Shown here piece by piece: positions 52,357 through 62,400 of a stretch of 64,000 nt of DNA (position 1 is the first letter of the stretch; the number at the start of each line of letters is the position of its first letter). This DNA is from Phalacrocorax aristotelis. Taxonomy: Eukaryota > Chordata > Aves > Suliformes > Phalacrocoracidae. The DNA lies in the NCBI RefSeq assembly GCF_949628215.1, contig NC_134276.1, positions 37,774,067 through 37,838,066 of the forward strand, read 5' to 3'. The position numbers and the translations under genes are program-made. The notes below the pieces were generated by a model. The model did not search any database. It was not told where the DNA came from and saw nothing but the letters and a program-made list of their open reading frames with translations.

Positions 52357-53300
52357 TCACCCAAAAATCAAATCCCCTTGAGGCATACATCGGACTTCTC
52401 CATCCTTCTGCATCACCCAGCAGGTGCACCCTGGTCCTCGAGGAAAAGCAATCCCACGAATGGGTTTGCCTTTGCCTCAGACAGGAATAATCCAGACTGT
52501 TTCCCCCAACATACTTTTTACGTGCACTACAGGGACTCTATCCCCTTCCACAGTATGTAGGATTTCTGACTAGGCAGGGCCAGCTCGATTAACAGATCCC
52601 CTAGTGTTGACTAACCAGGTGACTTTTGCTAAATGTGTATCCCAGTGCCTGAATGTTCCACCCCGCATTGCTCTTAGCATAGTTTTTCACAGTCCATTGT
52701 ACCGTTCAATTTTCCCAGAGGCTGGTGCGTGATAGGGGATGTGATACACCCACTCAATGCCGTGCTCTTTGGCCCAGGTGTCTATGAGGTTGTTGCAGAA
52801 ATGAGTCCCGTTGTCTGACTCAATTCTCTCTGGGGTGCCATGTCACCACAGCACTTGTTTTTTGAGACCCAGGATAGTGTTCCGGGCAGTGGCGTGGGGG
52901 ACAGGATATGTTTCCAGCCAGCCAGTCGTTGTTTCTACCATTGTAAGCACATGGCGCTTGCCTTGGCGGGTTTGTGGGAGTGTGATATAGTCAATTTGCC
53001 AGGCCTCCCCATATTTATATTTCAGTCATCGTCCCCCATACCACAGAGGCTTTACCCGCTTCGCTTGTTTGATTGCAGTGCATGTTTCACGTTCACGGAT
53101 AGCCTGTGCAGTAACATCCATGGTCAAGTCCACCCCTCGATCACGAGCCCACCTGTATGTTGCATCTCTCCCTTGATGGCCTGAGGTGTCATGGGCCCAC
53201 CGAGCTAGAAATAGTTCACCCTTATGCTGCCAGTCCAGATCCACCTCAGCCACTTCAATCTTGGCAGCCTGATCTACCGGCTGGTTGTTTCGATGTTCTT
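52357..53300 (-). pseudogene. Retroviral integrase remnant with complete D,D(35)E triad
   Basis: Integrase inserts viral DNA into the host chromosome. The N-terminal zinc-binding domain lies at the end of the 53,026-53,457 frame: HDTSGH gives the two His, but the first of the two Cys is replaced by Arg (RETC) while the second is present. The catalytic core continues in the same frame after a TGA at 53,026-53,028. Catalytic Asp codons are at 52,990-52,992 and 52,813-52,815 (in DNGT), and Glu at 52,705-52,707, with exactly 35 residues between the second Asp and the Glu. The frame runs about 210 codons with no frameshift but carries stops at 53,026, 52,843, 52,687, 52,570, 52,477 and 52,357. It is inactive. 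Confidence 0.9.
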
Positions 53301-53795
53301 CAGTGGCTCGACTCTTGGGGACGTGAGCATCCACATGCCGTACCTTTACAACCAGGTTCTCTACCCGGGCAGCAATATCTTGCCACAGTGCGGTGGCCCA
53401 GATGGGTTTGCCTCTGCGCTGCCAGTTGCTTTGCTTCCACTGCTGCAGCCAGCCCACAGGGCATTTGCCACCATCCAGGAGTCAGTATAGAGATAGAGCA
53501 CTGGCCACTTTTCCCGTTCAGCGATGTCTAAGGCCAGCTGGATGGCCTTTACCTCTGCAAACTGGCTCGATTCACCTTCTCCTTCAGCAGTTTCTGCTAC
53601 TTGTCGTGTAGGACTCCATACAGCAGCCTTCCATCTCCGGTGCTTTCCCACAAGGCGACGGGACCCGTCAGTGAACAGGGCATATTGCTTCTCAATTTCT
53701 GGCAGTTTGTTATAAAGTGAGGCTTCTTCAGCACGTGTCACCTCCTCCTCTGGTGATAATCCAAAATATTTGCTTCCTGGCCAGTCCTTGATCAC
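53271..53795 (-). pseudogene. Retroviral RNase H domain, frameshifted
   Basis: RNase H degrades the RNA strand of the RNA-DNA hybrid. The frame ending at 53,361 shows FTDGS (Asp 43), SQFAEVKAI (Glu 81) and LYTDSWMV (Asp 105), counted from its first Met at 53,795. The fourth carboxylate (Asp in QPVDQAAK) and the preceding HVDAHVP segment lie in the frame that starts at 53,457. A single-base frameshift close to 53,455 separates the two. All four metal-binding residues are therefore still encoded but not in one frame. Confidence 0.9.
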
Positions 53796-53828
53796 TTCTA
53801 AGATTCCTCGGTCACTGGTATTTCCTAC

Positions 53829-54520
53829 TCAAGCCCACTGGGTGATCAGTGCAACCCATTTACTCCATGTAGCATCAGTTGCATGGTGTGTGGAGGGGAC
53901 GTTCTCTCTGAACATCCAGCCCAGCACTGGCAGTCGGGGTGCCAGGAGCAGCTGTGCCTCAGTACCAACCACTTCTGAAGCAGCTCGAACCCCTTCACAT
54001 GCTGCCAATATCTCTTTTTCAGTTGGAGTATAGCGGGTTTCGGACCCTCTGTATCCCTGACTCCAAAATCCTAGGGGTCGACCCCGGGTCTCCCCATGCG
54101 CTTTCTGCCAGAGGCTCCAGGTAGGGCCATTCTCCCCGGCTGCAGTGTAGAGCACATTTTTTACATCTTGTCCTGCCTGGACTGGCCCAAGGGCTACTGC
54201 GTGATCTCTTTCCTGTTTAATCTGTTCAAAGGCTTGTGGCTGCTCAGGGCCCCATTTGAAATTATTATTCTTCTGGGTCACTTGATAGAGAGGGCTTACG
54301 ATCAGACTAATTTGGAACATGCATTCTCCAAAAACCCACAACACCTAAAAACTTGTGTTTCCTTTTTGCTAGTTGGTGGAGACATGGCTGCCGTTGTTTT
54401 GATCACATCCATTGTGATCTGACAACATCCATCTTGCCATTTGATTCCTAAGAACTGGATCTCCTGAGCAGGACCTGTGACCTTACTTTGTTTTATGTCA
54501 CAATGGGGTGCTTTTGCCAC
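53829..54520 (-). pseudogene. C-terminal reverse transcriptase remnant (thumb/connection), palm missing
   Basis: Two overlapping frames (54,302-54,520 and 53,829-54,344) carry the segment that follows the catalytic YxDD box in retroviral RT: QFLGIKWQDG, then PLYQVTQKNNNFKWG, then RYTPTEKEILA leading into the RNase H tether. A frameshift near 54,330 separates them. No fingers or palm motif and no YxDD lie upstream. The protease sequence is directly followed by this segment, so a deletion joins protease to RT thumb near 54,500. Confidence 0.88.
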
Positions 54521-54735
54521 TCATTGCCAGTTAGGCTCACTTCGGCCTCCAATACAGTTAGGTTTTGGGATCCCCCTGTCTCTCCAGCAATACTGATGGG
54601 TTCTGCCCCTATACAGTTTGATGATATGAGGGTGCACTGTGCACCAGTGTCCACTAAAGCTTTATACTCCTGTGGGGCAGATGTGCCAGGCCATCAGATC
54701 CACACAGTCCAGTAAACCCAGTTGTCCCTTTCCTC
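54493..54735 (-). pseudogene. Retroviral aspartic protease remnant with intact DTG
   Basis: Retroviral protease cuts the Gag and Pol precursors. The sense frame shows LVDTGAQCTLIS, with the catalytic DTG at 54,643-54,651, and continues to a TAA at 54,493-54,495. A TGA interrupts the frame some 14 codons before the DTG. It lies between the gag-like frame and the RT thumb, the expected order for pro. A GGGS-like flap segment is not clearly seen. Confidence 0.82.
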
Positions 54736-54759
54736 CACCCGGCTGGAGTCAGGGCCCCT

Positions 54760-55062
54760 CTAGTCTTGATCATGGCATTCACAGCTCACTTTCTGTAAAT
54801 GTGAATCAAGAGTCTCTCTAGAGTTCCCAGGGTAACAACATACTTTCTCCAAATACTCTACTAGTTTTTCAGGATTCTGCACTTGTTCAGGGGTGAAACT
54901 CCAAAACACTGGGGGTGCCCACTGCCCTAGGTATTTGCCCATACTGTCCCACATGCCCTGCCACTCATAACTGTCAAGCCTTGCGGCAGATCTCTGGATG
55001 ATATTCTTAAGTTGCTTTCTAACCTTAGACAAAACCAAAACAACATGCCCAAAAACTAACAA
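54760..55062 (-). pseudogene. Gag/pro-region remnant, about 100 codons
   Basis: This frame overlaps the end of the hydrophobic leader ORF by 38 bases and precedes protease. It is partly basic at the start (SKVRKQLKN) and then has a WDSMGKYLGQWAPP and FTPEQVQNPEKLVEYLEKVCCYPG sequence. Position and composition suit the capsid/nucleocapsid end of gag, but no zinc knuckle (CX2CX4HX4C) and no major homology region can be seen. It is much shorter than a normal gag, so most of gag has been lost. Confidence 0.55.
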
Positions 55063-55399
55063 GTAAGTATATCCTAACTACCCCCAGATGTTCAAGATGA
55101 TACAAAAAGGCTGTTGCAATAACAGTGGCAATATCATAGAAGAAAGTAGCAAAGATACTATTCTGTATTTCCTCCATATAAAATCTCTCAGAGGAGGAGG
55201 TATAATTGCTAATTGCCTCAATAAGGTGGTATCCAAAGTACAGTAATGGTTCCAGCACAAACCCTAAAAACCAGATAAAGCTGAAAGACAGTGTTTGCAT
55301 GACAAATCTCTTAGGCAGAACATCACTAATCACAGCAGAACACAGCAGCCTAAACAAACGAACACCAATTTTTAAGACGTACTGCAAAAATGAGAACAT
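55025..55399 (-). CDS. Unassigned hydrophobic ORF just downstream of the primer-binding site
   Basis: An uninterrupted frame runs to the TAA at 55,025-55,027. The first possible Met is at 55,468, inside the LTR edge and across the primer-binding site. The more plausible start is the Met at 55,399 (MFSFLQYVLK), giving about 124 residues. The product has roughly four hydrophobic stretches: near the start, around FIWFLGFVLEPLLYFGY, around IFATFFYDIATVIATAFLY, and a C-terminal YLLVSFWACCFGFV. This predicts a membrane protein. I recognise no matrix, capsid, envelope or dUTPase motif. It stays open while every pol segment of the same insertion is broken. Alternatives are a leader peptide ORF typical of this family, a captured host fragment, or chance survival. 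Confidence 0.45.
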   Translation of the reverse strand: MFSFLQYVLKIGVRLFRLLCSAVISDVLPKRFVMQTLSFSFIWFLGFVLEPLLYFGYHLIEAISNYTSSSERFYMEEIQNSIFATFFYDIATVIATAFLYHLEHLGVVRIYLLVSFWACCFGFV

Positions 55400-55437
55400 G
55401 GTGCTGTGACCAGCAGCTGTTATCTCAAACCCTCTGA

Positions 55438-55455
55438 GCCCCACATTGAGCACCA
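55438..55455 (-). other. Primer-binding site, tRNA-Lys(1,2)-like
   Basis: Seven bases inside the 5' LTR the sense strand reads TGGTGCTCAATGTGGGGC. It matches the 18-base site complementary to the 3' end of tRNA-Lys(1,2) at 15 positions; the three differences are all T for C. The start TGG pairs with the tRNA CCA end. This is where minus-strand DNA synthesis was primed. Confidence 0.75.
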
Positions 55456-55693
55456 AAAAGGCTGTCATGGTTTATCCGGCAACTCAGCCCCACACAGCCC
55501 CTCGCTCACTCCCCCACCAACAGGACAGAGGAGAGAATCAGAAGGGTAAAGCTTGTGGGTTGAGATAAGAACAGTTTAATAATTAATATAAAACAATAAC
55601 AACAATAGAAACAACAATGCAATGAAAAGGAAAACAATGAGAGAGGCACAAAGCACGAGGTGGAAGAGGTGAGGGGGAATGAACAACCAAAAG

Positions 55694-55718
55694 CACCCAC
55701 ACCCGCACCCGCACCCGC
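55694..55718 (+). repeat. (CACCCG)n short tandem repeat within the 5' LTR
   Basis: About three to four units of ACCCGC/CACCCG are present. They are not in the 3' LTR at the aligned place, so this is either a copy-specific expansion or a different LTR variant. Confidence 0.75.
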
Positions 55719-55771
55719 TCTCCCAGTTAATGTACTGGTCATGGTGTCACATGGTATGGAATGAACAGCCC

Positions 55772-55835
55772 ATTGGCCAGTCGGGGTCAGCTGACTTGGC
55801 TGTGGCCCCGCCCCTCCCAGCCTCCTGCCCACGTG
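55772..55835 (-). promoter_or_regulatory. U3 promoter cluster: CACGTG E-box, GC box, CAGCTG, CCAAT box
   Basis: In sense order the 5' LTR carries CACGTG (55,830-55,835), GGGGCGGGG (55,806-55,814), the palindrome GTCAGCTGAC around CAGCTG (55,788-55,793) and CCAAT (55,772-55,776). All four recur at the same spacing in the 3' LTR. CCAAT and GC boxes are classic upstream promoter elements, so this is the likely U3 promoter. An AT-rich stretch (TTTTATATTAATTATT on the sense strand near 55,580) lies downstream and may serve as a TATA-like element, but its identity is unclear. Confidence 0.6.
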
Positions 55836-58555
55836 GCAGAGCGTGGGAAGCTGGAAAGGTCCCTGACACCTACAGGCACTACAGTGAAAAGAATTAACCC
55901 TTTCTCAGCCAAAACCAGCACAGATAACTACCGCACACTGGGACATCTGAAGCTAGGTGAAATTAATCCCACTCCATGTAACTTTTAGTTCATTGCGTAG
56001 TAGATGTGTTATCCAAAAGTCAGTTGTTAAACTATGCAGAGAGGAAGATTATGTTGATGCTTCAGCTTCTTCACACTTTGTCAACTGCCAGTCAAGTTTT
56101 TTCTTTTCTCAGTTTTTTTTTAATCTAACATTTTAATCAGTTTAAACACATTTGCACCTCTTAACGCTTTCATGCATTCCTTTTCACATTTATCAGTGTG
56201 GTTTATGGCTCATGACAAACCCTTGGAGATAAATGTGTTATCACTTTTTATTTTGTAATGATCTATGGTGAATCACAGTTTAAAACTTTGAGACTGTTCA
56301 ACAGTTATTAAGCCTGAGGAAATGGGAACCGAATGATTTTAAAAAGCCCAACAACAAAACAATCTGAAATTACACAAAGATAAGCAAATAAGATTATTAT
56401 TGAAATAGGTACATGCTACAGCTCTGGGCTATGTGTCTGAAATATCCACACTGCAAATGTAATGGAGCAATTAGCCACTTTCAAAAACAAGCCAAGGGGC
56501 TAGACAAACTATTGCACACGGCAAGACATTGTCCTGGTAAGAAGGAAGCATGTCTGGACTGGAATTACCACAGGTGCACTAGCCCCTTGTATTCTGGCAA
56601 CACTGAAGCCCCCTCACAGCAAAATGAGTATCCTTTGCTGGGGTGAGGGACAAGAACTGTCCTGAACATGTCTGTAGTAGAGGGTTTTTGAACAGATCTA
56701 CAACTGCTGTTTTCATGCAGCTGGATGCTGCTTCTGTGGAATCAGCTCTGACAAAGGGGAAGTCACCTCTCCTATTGCCCAGATCTTTAGCTGTCAACCA
56801 GGGCTGCTTATAAAGCAAGAGCACCTCTCTGCTATTACCGTGCTAATTTACTAATCTGGAATATGCTTAATGTTGCATCTATGAGTAGCATGTGTATATT
56901 GCATGCACTGAAAACATCGGGGTCAGACTCAGCACATGGCTGGGTGGCTTTTGGAGGGTTATTTTGCAGCATGGGATGAGGTTCTGGCACACTGTAGTAC
57001 AATAAAGAAAGCCAGCTTGTGAGCCTGAACCTTGGGCACTGTTTAAGGGTCAGGTCTTCTCCTGGCTCTTTCTTTCAAACAGTTCTGTTGAAGGCAGGCT
57101 TGCCATAAGAGGGCCTTGCTCTGTGCTGAGCTGATGGAAGCCATCTATATACGCCATATGGAATCAAGGCCCAGGTTTGGTTCCTGACACTCTCTGTTAG
57201 GTATTATAGACATAAATCTGTCACTTTAAATGTAGCTGTGTCCCTCTGCACAGCAATCTGCTCTGACAAGGGTAAAGCAAACAGAATGAAAAAGCTAAGG
57301 AACATTTCACTCCTGCATGCTAGGTAAGGCAGGGTCTCCTCTTCTTGTCTTCTTGCTATCTGGGTGGTTTACACAAAAAGGAAGTAAGGTGCATTTGCAA
57401 AGCACAGTGGAAAGGATGGGCAGCCTGGTCGCTGGCAGGACTGCAGCTGGAAGACATAAGCAGGATCCAGCAGAATTAAGGAGAGGTAGCAGGCAGAGGC
57501 AAATGAACAGGGTAATAGTTTCTGAAACAACAGAGAGCAGCACAGGATGATAATCACAAAAAATACCAAAACAGTATGTATAATTGCTACAGTATCTCAG
57601 TTTTGAGAACCACCATTTTGTATCATGGCAGCAGTGTCCTGCAGGGAGGCTGCAGGGACAAGAAACACAGTTCCCCTGACCTGGCTTAGATGTCTCAGAT
57701 ACTGACATCTACACTACATGCACCTGCATGTGCATTGGTGACCTCTAGCTTTAAAATTAGCTGAGGCAAATGTTGTCCTGAGTAACATACCCTTCAGCCA
57801 AAATACCGCAAAGGCAAGATTTGGTAAATTTAACCTTATCTAGCTAAGGCTGAAGGAAGCTTACTTAGGTAGAAGTAGCAACATGATAGAAGAAAAGATA
57901 AAAATAAAACAACTGTCAATATGAGAACAGGGCCTAATTTAAATAAAAGGAGACTGTAGTCTTGAGTAGAAGACAGATAACTGTTGAAAAGTTGACAATT
58001 CTTCCATTAAAAACAGTAGGTTTTATCTTTGTGCCTGGCACTCTGCATTACATTTATTTTGACATAAGCTGAGATATTGGGAGTATGTAAAAGATGATAA
58101 AATAAAATCCAACACCAAGATGAGTTGTTGAAAGGGAAACTCATTAAACAAAATTAAATCCATCTTACTTACTAAACAAGGTTCAAAGGCAAAAAGCAAC
58201 CTAGGAAAATATAAATGAAATAGGTCACCTTTCTATGGAGTAAAACCATAATTGTCCAAACATGAAGAAAATTGCTAATACTACTGCTACAGTTTTTTCA
58301 ACGTATGTGGGTAGATTTACAATATTTTCTTGTGATGTGGAATGGTAGAGTCAGGGCAGGAGATAAAAAGTAAGATGATGAGTGCAAGGTAAAACTGGTT
58401 GTGCATGAGATGAATGCTTTCCCTTCCTCCCAACAGTGCAGTTGAGGGTAAGTGCAAGCAAACAGACTTTACTCACTCCTAAATTGTGCAGAAGAGAGTT
58501 TATTTGTTTACTGTCTTCTAGGAACACCATGCAATTTAGCTAATGCACTTTTTTT

Positions 58556-58572
58556 GTTTTTGTTTTGTTTTG

Positions 58573-58603
<31 letters not shown>

Positions 58604-58604
58604 T
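58556..58604 (+). repeat. (TTTTG)n microsatellite
   Basis: About nine TTTTG units run almost perfectly, ending in a longer T run. This pentanucleotide is often derived from a poly(A) tail of a retroelement on the opposite strand, but no such element is visible beside it. Confidence 0.9.
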
Positions 58605-61549
58605 AATGCCTTTAACTTTATGCTACTGCATGTCCCCCTGGAAAAGAGATTTTCCTAGCAGTGCCTCAAGGAAGAAGTGTACTGAGACTGTGAACCTCTG
58701 CAGGAAGTGATTATTTACAAGGAGCTATTACTGAGGAAAGACCACCTTCAGTGGTCCTAACTAAGAACGGGTTGGTAGTACTGTCTGGCTATTAAGGATA
58801 ATCTTCCCAAAGTGATCTGTGACAATATTTTTTTTTTTTCCATTGCTTTTATACAATTCCCTTGAACCCATGTAAATATCTACTTTTAACAGCATGTAAG
58901 TAAGTGAATTCCCTGAGGATATTGAAAATTACTGAGGAAAGAAGCAACCCTCAAAAGAAGAGAGTTCTTACTGATTTCTAGGATAGGGATTTAGTTGATT
59001 TCACTAGAAAACAAGCTTGATTTCTTCAGCAGTATAAGAAAAATACTCATTTAGAGATAGAGGGTTTCTCAGATTCCCTAAAACATTAGTTTAGATAGAA
59101 ATTCTCATTTGGTTTTAAAAAAAGAAAACAGTATTGTCAGTATGTCTACAGTGACTGAAGTCTAATGAATTATATTTTCAAGAGAAAGTGGAGGTGAATA
59201 TAAACCAACTTCAATAATAAATTTAAGTAGTTTTACATAATTTAAATTCTCATTCAGATATGCAAATAGGCAGTAATAATACTTTTATGTGGAACTATCT
59301 ATTGCCCAAGATGAGAAAGAGTTACAAGACTGGGACATGCAAAGTGGGCTATATTCATCAAATGAAATGTCAAGGTCCACTGTGCTGGTAAATCCTCCCA
59401 GTGTATTTGGATTCGTGACTCCTCTGATCACTTTCCAAAATCCTTTATGGTCTGTTATGTTAGCAGTACACAGATTAAGAGAAGTTACTGGCATACACTG
59501 ACATGGAGGAATTTAACCTCTTCAAAGCTGCATATTACTTAAAATACATAAAATGTTTCCTTTGTCTTTTTATGTGATTAATTTAAAATAAATTTAAAGT
59601 TGCATTAAAAAATAACAGAATATCCTTCTCTAAAGTAATGGGTCATGACTGTAGCGATACATAGTGATTTTGATGGCTCAAGGTTATTGTAGCTTTTGTT
59701 TGTTTGTTTGTGTTCATGAAGATACTAAAAGGGGAAAAAAAACCAAACCAAAAACCAAAAACACTGATTGGAGGCAAAAAAAGTCAGAATTTAGGCCAGA
59801 ACTATCAATTGAACTCTCTCCATGGTGTAATATTCAATCAGCAGCTACTTAATCTATGTTGGTAACATACATTTATTTTTGTTATGGACACTACTGTAGA
59901 ATGAAATTGGAGGAGGGTTTCCCTACAGCTGAAATGGATTACAGTAGTTCTGTAACGAGAAATGAAGTCCCCGCTAGCTGGAAGTTTCTTCTTTTTTATT
60001 GTTATTCTGTCTGCTCAGGGACAGAATGACACTGTGTTGTTTTAATCTGTCTGCTCCTCTAGTGTTGTCTTTTGTAGGGTTTGAGGTTAAGTGCAGGATA
60101 CAAACACCGCCACTGAAATCCAGTTTCATATGTGGAGGGCGAAATTTTTAGGTTGTTTTAGGGCTAAAATTTTCCTGGCAGCATGAGTCTTATGGGAAAC
60201 CGCTTGGCTTTGCAGCAAAGTAAAGGCTAGACACCGGTTATGCTGTTATGTGAGGTTTCTTGTGTTTCAGTACCCCTCAAAGGAGAGATGGGGCTGGGGA
60301 CAGGATTCCCCAGCTACTCTGTGGGGGCTCAGCACAGAACACTGCAGCAATCTCCTCTGACCGTGAAATCAGAAACTCTGCTTGGTCCCTGCAGAAAGGA
60401 GCAAGCTATTTCACCCATGAAGATGATGGTAATATCAACGTGCCAGCATTCCCTCTTCTCATGTGATGAGCAGAGTAAGTTACTGCAATGATTTCCAGTG
60501 CTCATTATTTATCTTTATTTAGATTCCCTGAGGATTATGCAAAAGACATAATCTGATAAACTTAAAGTAGCCTATATCGACCAGTCAGAAAAGTCAGGAG
60601 TAAGCTTTGCCTGCACTGTAACAGAGCTTTACTAAGTCCTGGGATAATGTGCTGAAGCTTCACTAGACCTAAAGTACTATTCAGGACCTGTCAGCACCAT
60701 ATCTCAGTTACCAACATTTTTACAATATTACGGTTAATTCCTAATGCTTGAGTCCCTTGAACTTTTTGATAACACAAAATGTGTTTTCTTTCTTTTCTTA
60801 TTTTAAGTGTTAATATTTTAATCGTTTGTGTTCCAGACAAAATCTAGAAAATAACCACAGAGTCAAAAAACCCAGAAGGCAGCCACTTTTACAATTTCAA
60901 AGGTTTACCTATTTTTCTGCTACTTTTTGGAACAACCCGAAAGACATGAAACTGACCAATGATTTTGACACACTTAGGACAGTCAATTATGAATTCCACA
61001 TACTACTGAAGGAGAAAAGAAACAGGTTTTTAAAAGCTGAAGAGGTCACCACCTGTCTGTGCCAGAAAGCACTTGCAAAAAGCACATTTCATTTGGTTGT
61101 TGGGTTTTTTCCCTTCATCATTCACAGCGCTTTGCTTCATTTCTGAGTTTCATCTCTCCCAGATGGTTGTTAATTGATAGAAGATGGCTTTCACATTTAC
61201 CATTATAGCTGAAATAATGTTCTGAAATTCAAAACTTAAATATTAAAACTACACATTAGGCAGAAATGTCCAAAAGGTTATACAATGGAATAATCTGTCA
61301 GGGGAGAAATAGTTGAATCATCATTACTACTAAAATTCAAGAACAGACTAGATAAAACAGATTATTAGGAGATTATAGTAAAGGGCAAGCAGCATCTGCC
61401 CTCTGTTGCTTCCTGTTTTTTAATTTAGCATGGATAACATATTATGCATAACAAGGATGATCTGCGATACTCTATATTGCATAGCATGCTATATTGTGAT
61501 ATTGAAAATACAAGAGAAAGGGGACAAAATGTGTGGCAGACCAAAAAAT

Positions 61550-61612
61550 AAAGTAATATATATATATGTACGTATGTATATATATGTCTAATATATATTA
61601 TATAATACATAA
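61550..61612 (+). repeat. AT-rich dinucleotide tract, (TA)n with interruptions
   Basis: Interrupted TA and TATG units run for about 60 bases (ATATATATATGTACGTATGTATATATATG and similar). It is a typical imperfect microsatellite. Confidence 0.85.
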
Positions 61613-62129
61613 AACCTATATTAAAAAAAAGTCACACCCGACAGCCCTGAGTTTTAACTATGATGATGCATAATACTGCACAGAGCACCATTGCCCTCTC
61701 TGGTGTGCAGTAATCTCCCCACACACACATTCAAACAATTTTATATTAAATACTTTTGCTCACTTCTACAACCTTTATATTCTAAATAAGTGCAGGGTGT
61801 GGGAGAGAGACAACTTTCAAAGATATACTGTGCCTGCTGCACTTCTAATTAATTTGTAGATTGAAAATAACTACAAGGGAAATATATGGGGGAGGGGAGA
61901 CGGGAAGTACTAAAGGAGTTTTTACCACTTTGTTTATGTAGTTTATTTCAAATCTGGTCTCATAAGAAACACAGAGCTCATTTCATCAAGGAGAAGAACT
62001 ATATAGACTAATTTCAGCATATGTCAGTGTAATTAACAACGCATTTTCCAGCAAAAACTAGGCAGAATTTTACCACAGTTTCTTTATAGTGACAAACCTT
62101 CCTCCCCAGCTCCGATACTGCTCTAATAA

Positions 62130-62400
62130 AAATGGCTGTGACATATCAGGACTCCTCATTTCTTTATGGATGCTACTTAGATAATACATCTTAATTTAAC
62201 ATTGATTATTAGTGCTGATATTACAGTGCCTGCTGCATTTGCATTAGCCTTTGATTGTGACAGATATTAGACCCCTGCATCACCTCATGTAATAATATTT
62301 AACCGAGCACTGCCTCCAGCTTTTTGCAGTTAATAAAACCCAGTTGAAATCCCTCCCTCATTTAGCAATAAATCCTACCCATATCATAAAGCTGAATAAT
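62130..62400. promoter_or_regulatory. Possible conserved non-coding stretch
   Basis: This repeat-free, AT-rich sequence has several TAAT/ATTA cores, a TTTGCATTAG word close to an octamer-type motif (ATTTGCAT at 62,238-62,245), and TTTAACATTGATTATTAGTG. The texture suits a developmental enhancer. There is no evidence beyond texture. Confidence 0.2.

Larger units (their letters stand above)
51377..55922 (-). mobile_element. Endogenous retrovirus, minus strand, two LTRs, defective
   Basis: Two direct LTRs (51,377-51,921 and 55,463-55,922) bracket about 3.5 kb. The element's sense is the minus strand, so the 5' LTR is at high coordinates. LTRs begin TGTGCTGG and end in CA on the sense strand. 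The host bases GATAA occur immediately outside both ends (51,372-51,376 and 55,923-55,927), a perfect 5-bp target-site duplication, so the two LTRs belong to one insertion. The internal order is primer-binding site, hydrophobic leader ORF, gag-like remnant, protease, C-terminal RT, RNase H, integrase, polypurine tract. There is no env, and most of gag and the RT palm are missing. A 5-bp duplication and lack of env fit ERV-L-like (class III) elements, while the primer site resembles tRNA-Lys as in class II. The two LTRs differ at roughly one site in ten over comparable parts, indicating an old insertion. Confidence 0.95.
55463..55922 (-). repeat. 5' LTR of the provirus (460 bp)
   Basis: The sense strand runs from 55,922 (TGTGCTGG) to 55,463 (CCATGACA). 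It is homologous along most of its length to the 3' LTR. In place of the longer variable segment it has a short CACCCG tandem repeat at about 55,694-55,718. The mismatch density against the other LTR looks higher in the part nearer the internal region than in the outer U3. Confidence 0.94.

Noticed and set aside
53157..53531. 124-codon plus-strand frame in the provirus, and neighbouring plus-strand frames at 52,050-54,422
   Set aside because: Antisense shadows of RNase H, integrase and RT, which are clearly encoded on the minus strand.
57307..57708. 133-codon minus-strand open frame, Cys/Leu-rich
   Set aside because: No recognisable domain, no splice or promoter context, and overlapping frames on the other strand. 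The length is within chance for 64 kb read in six frames.
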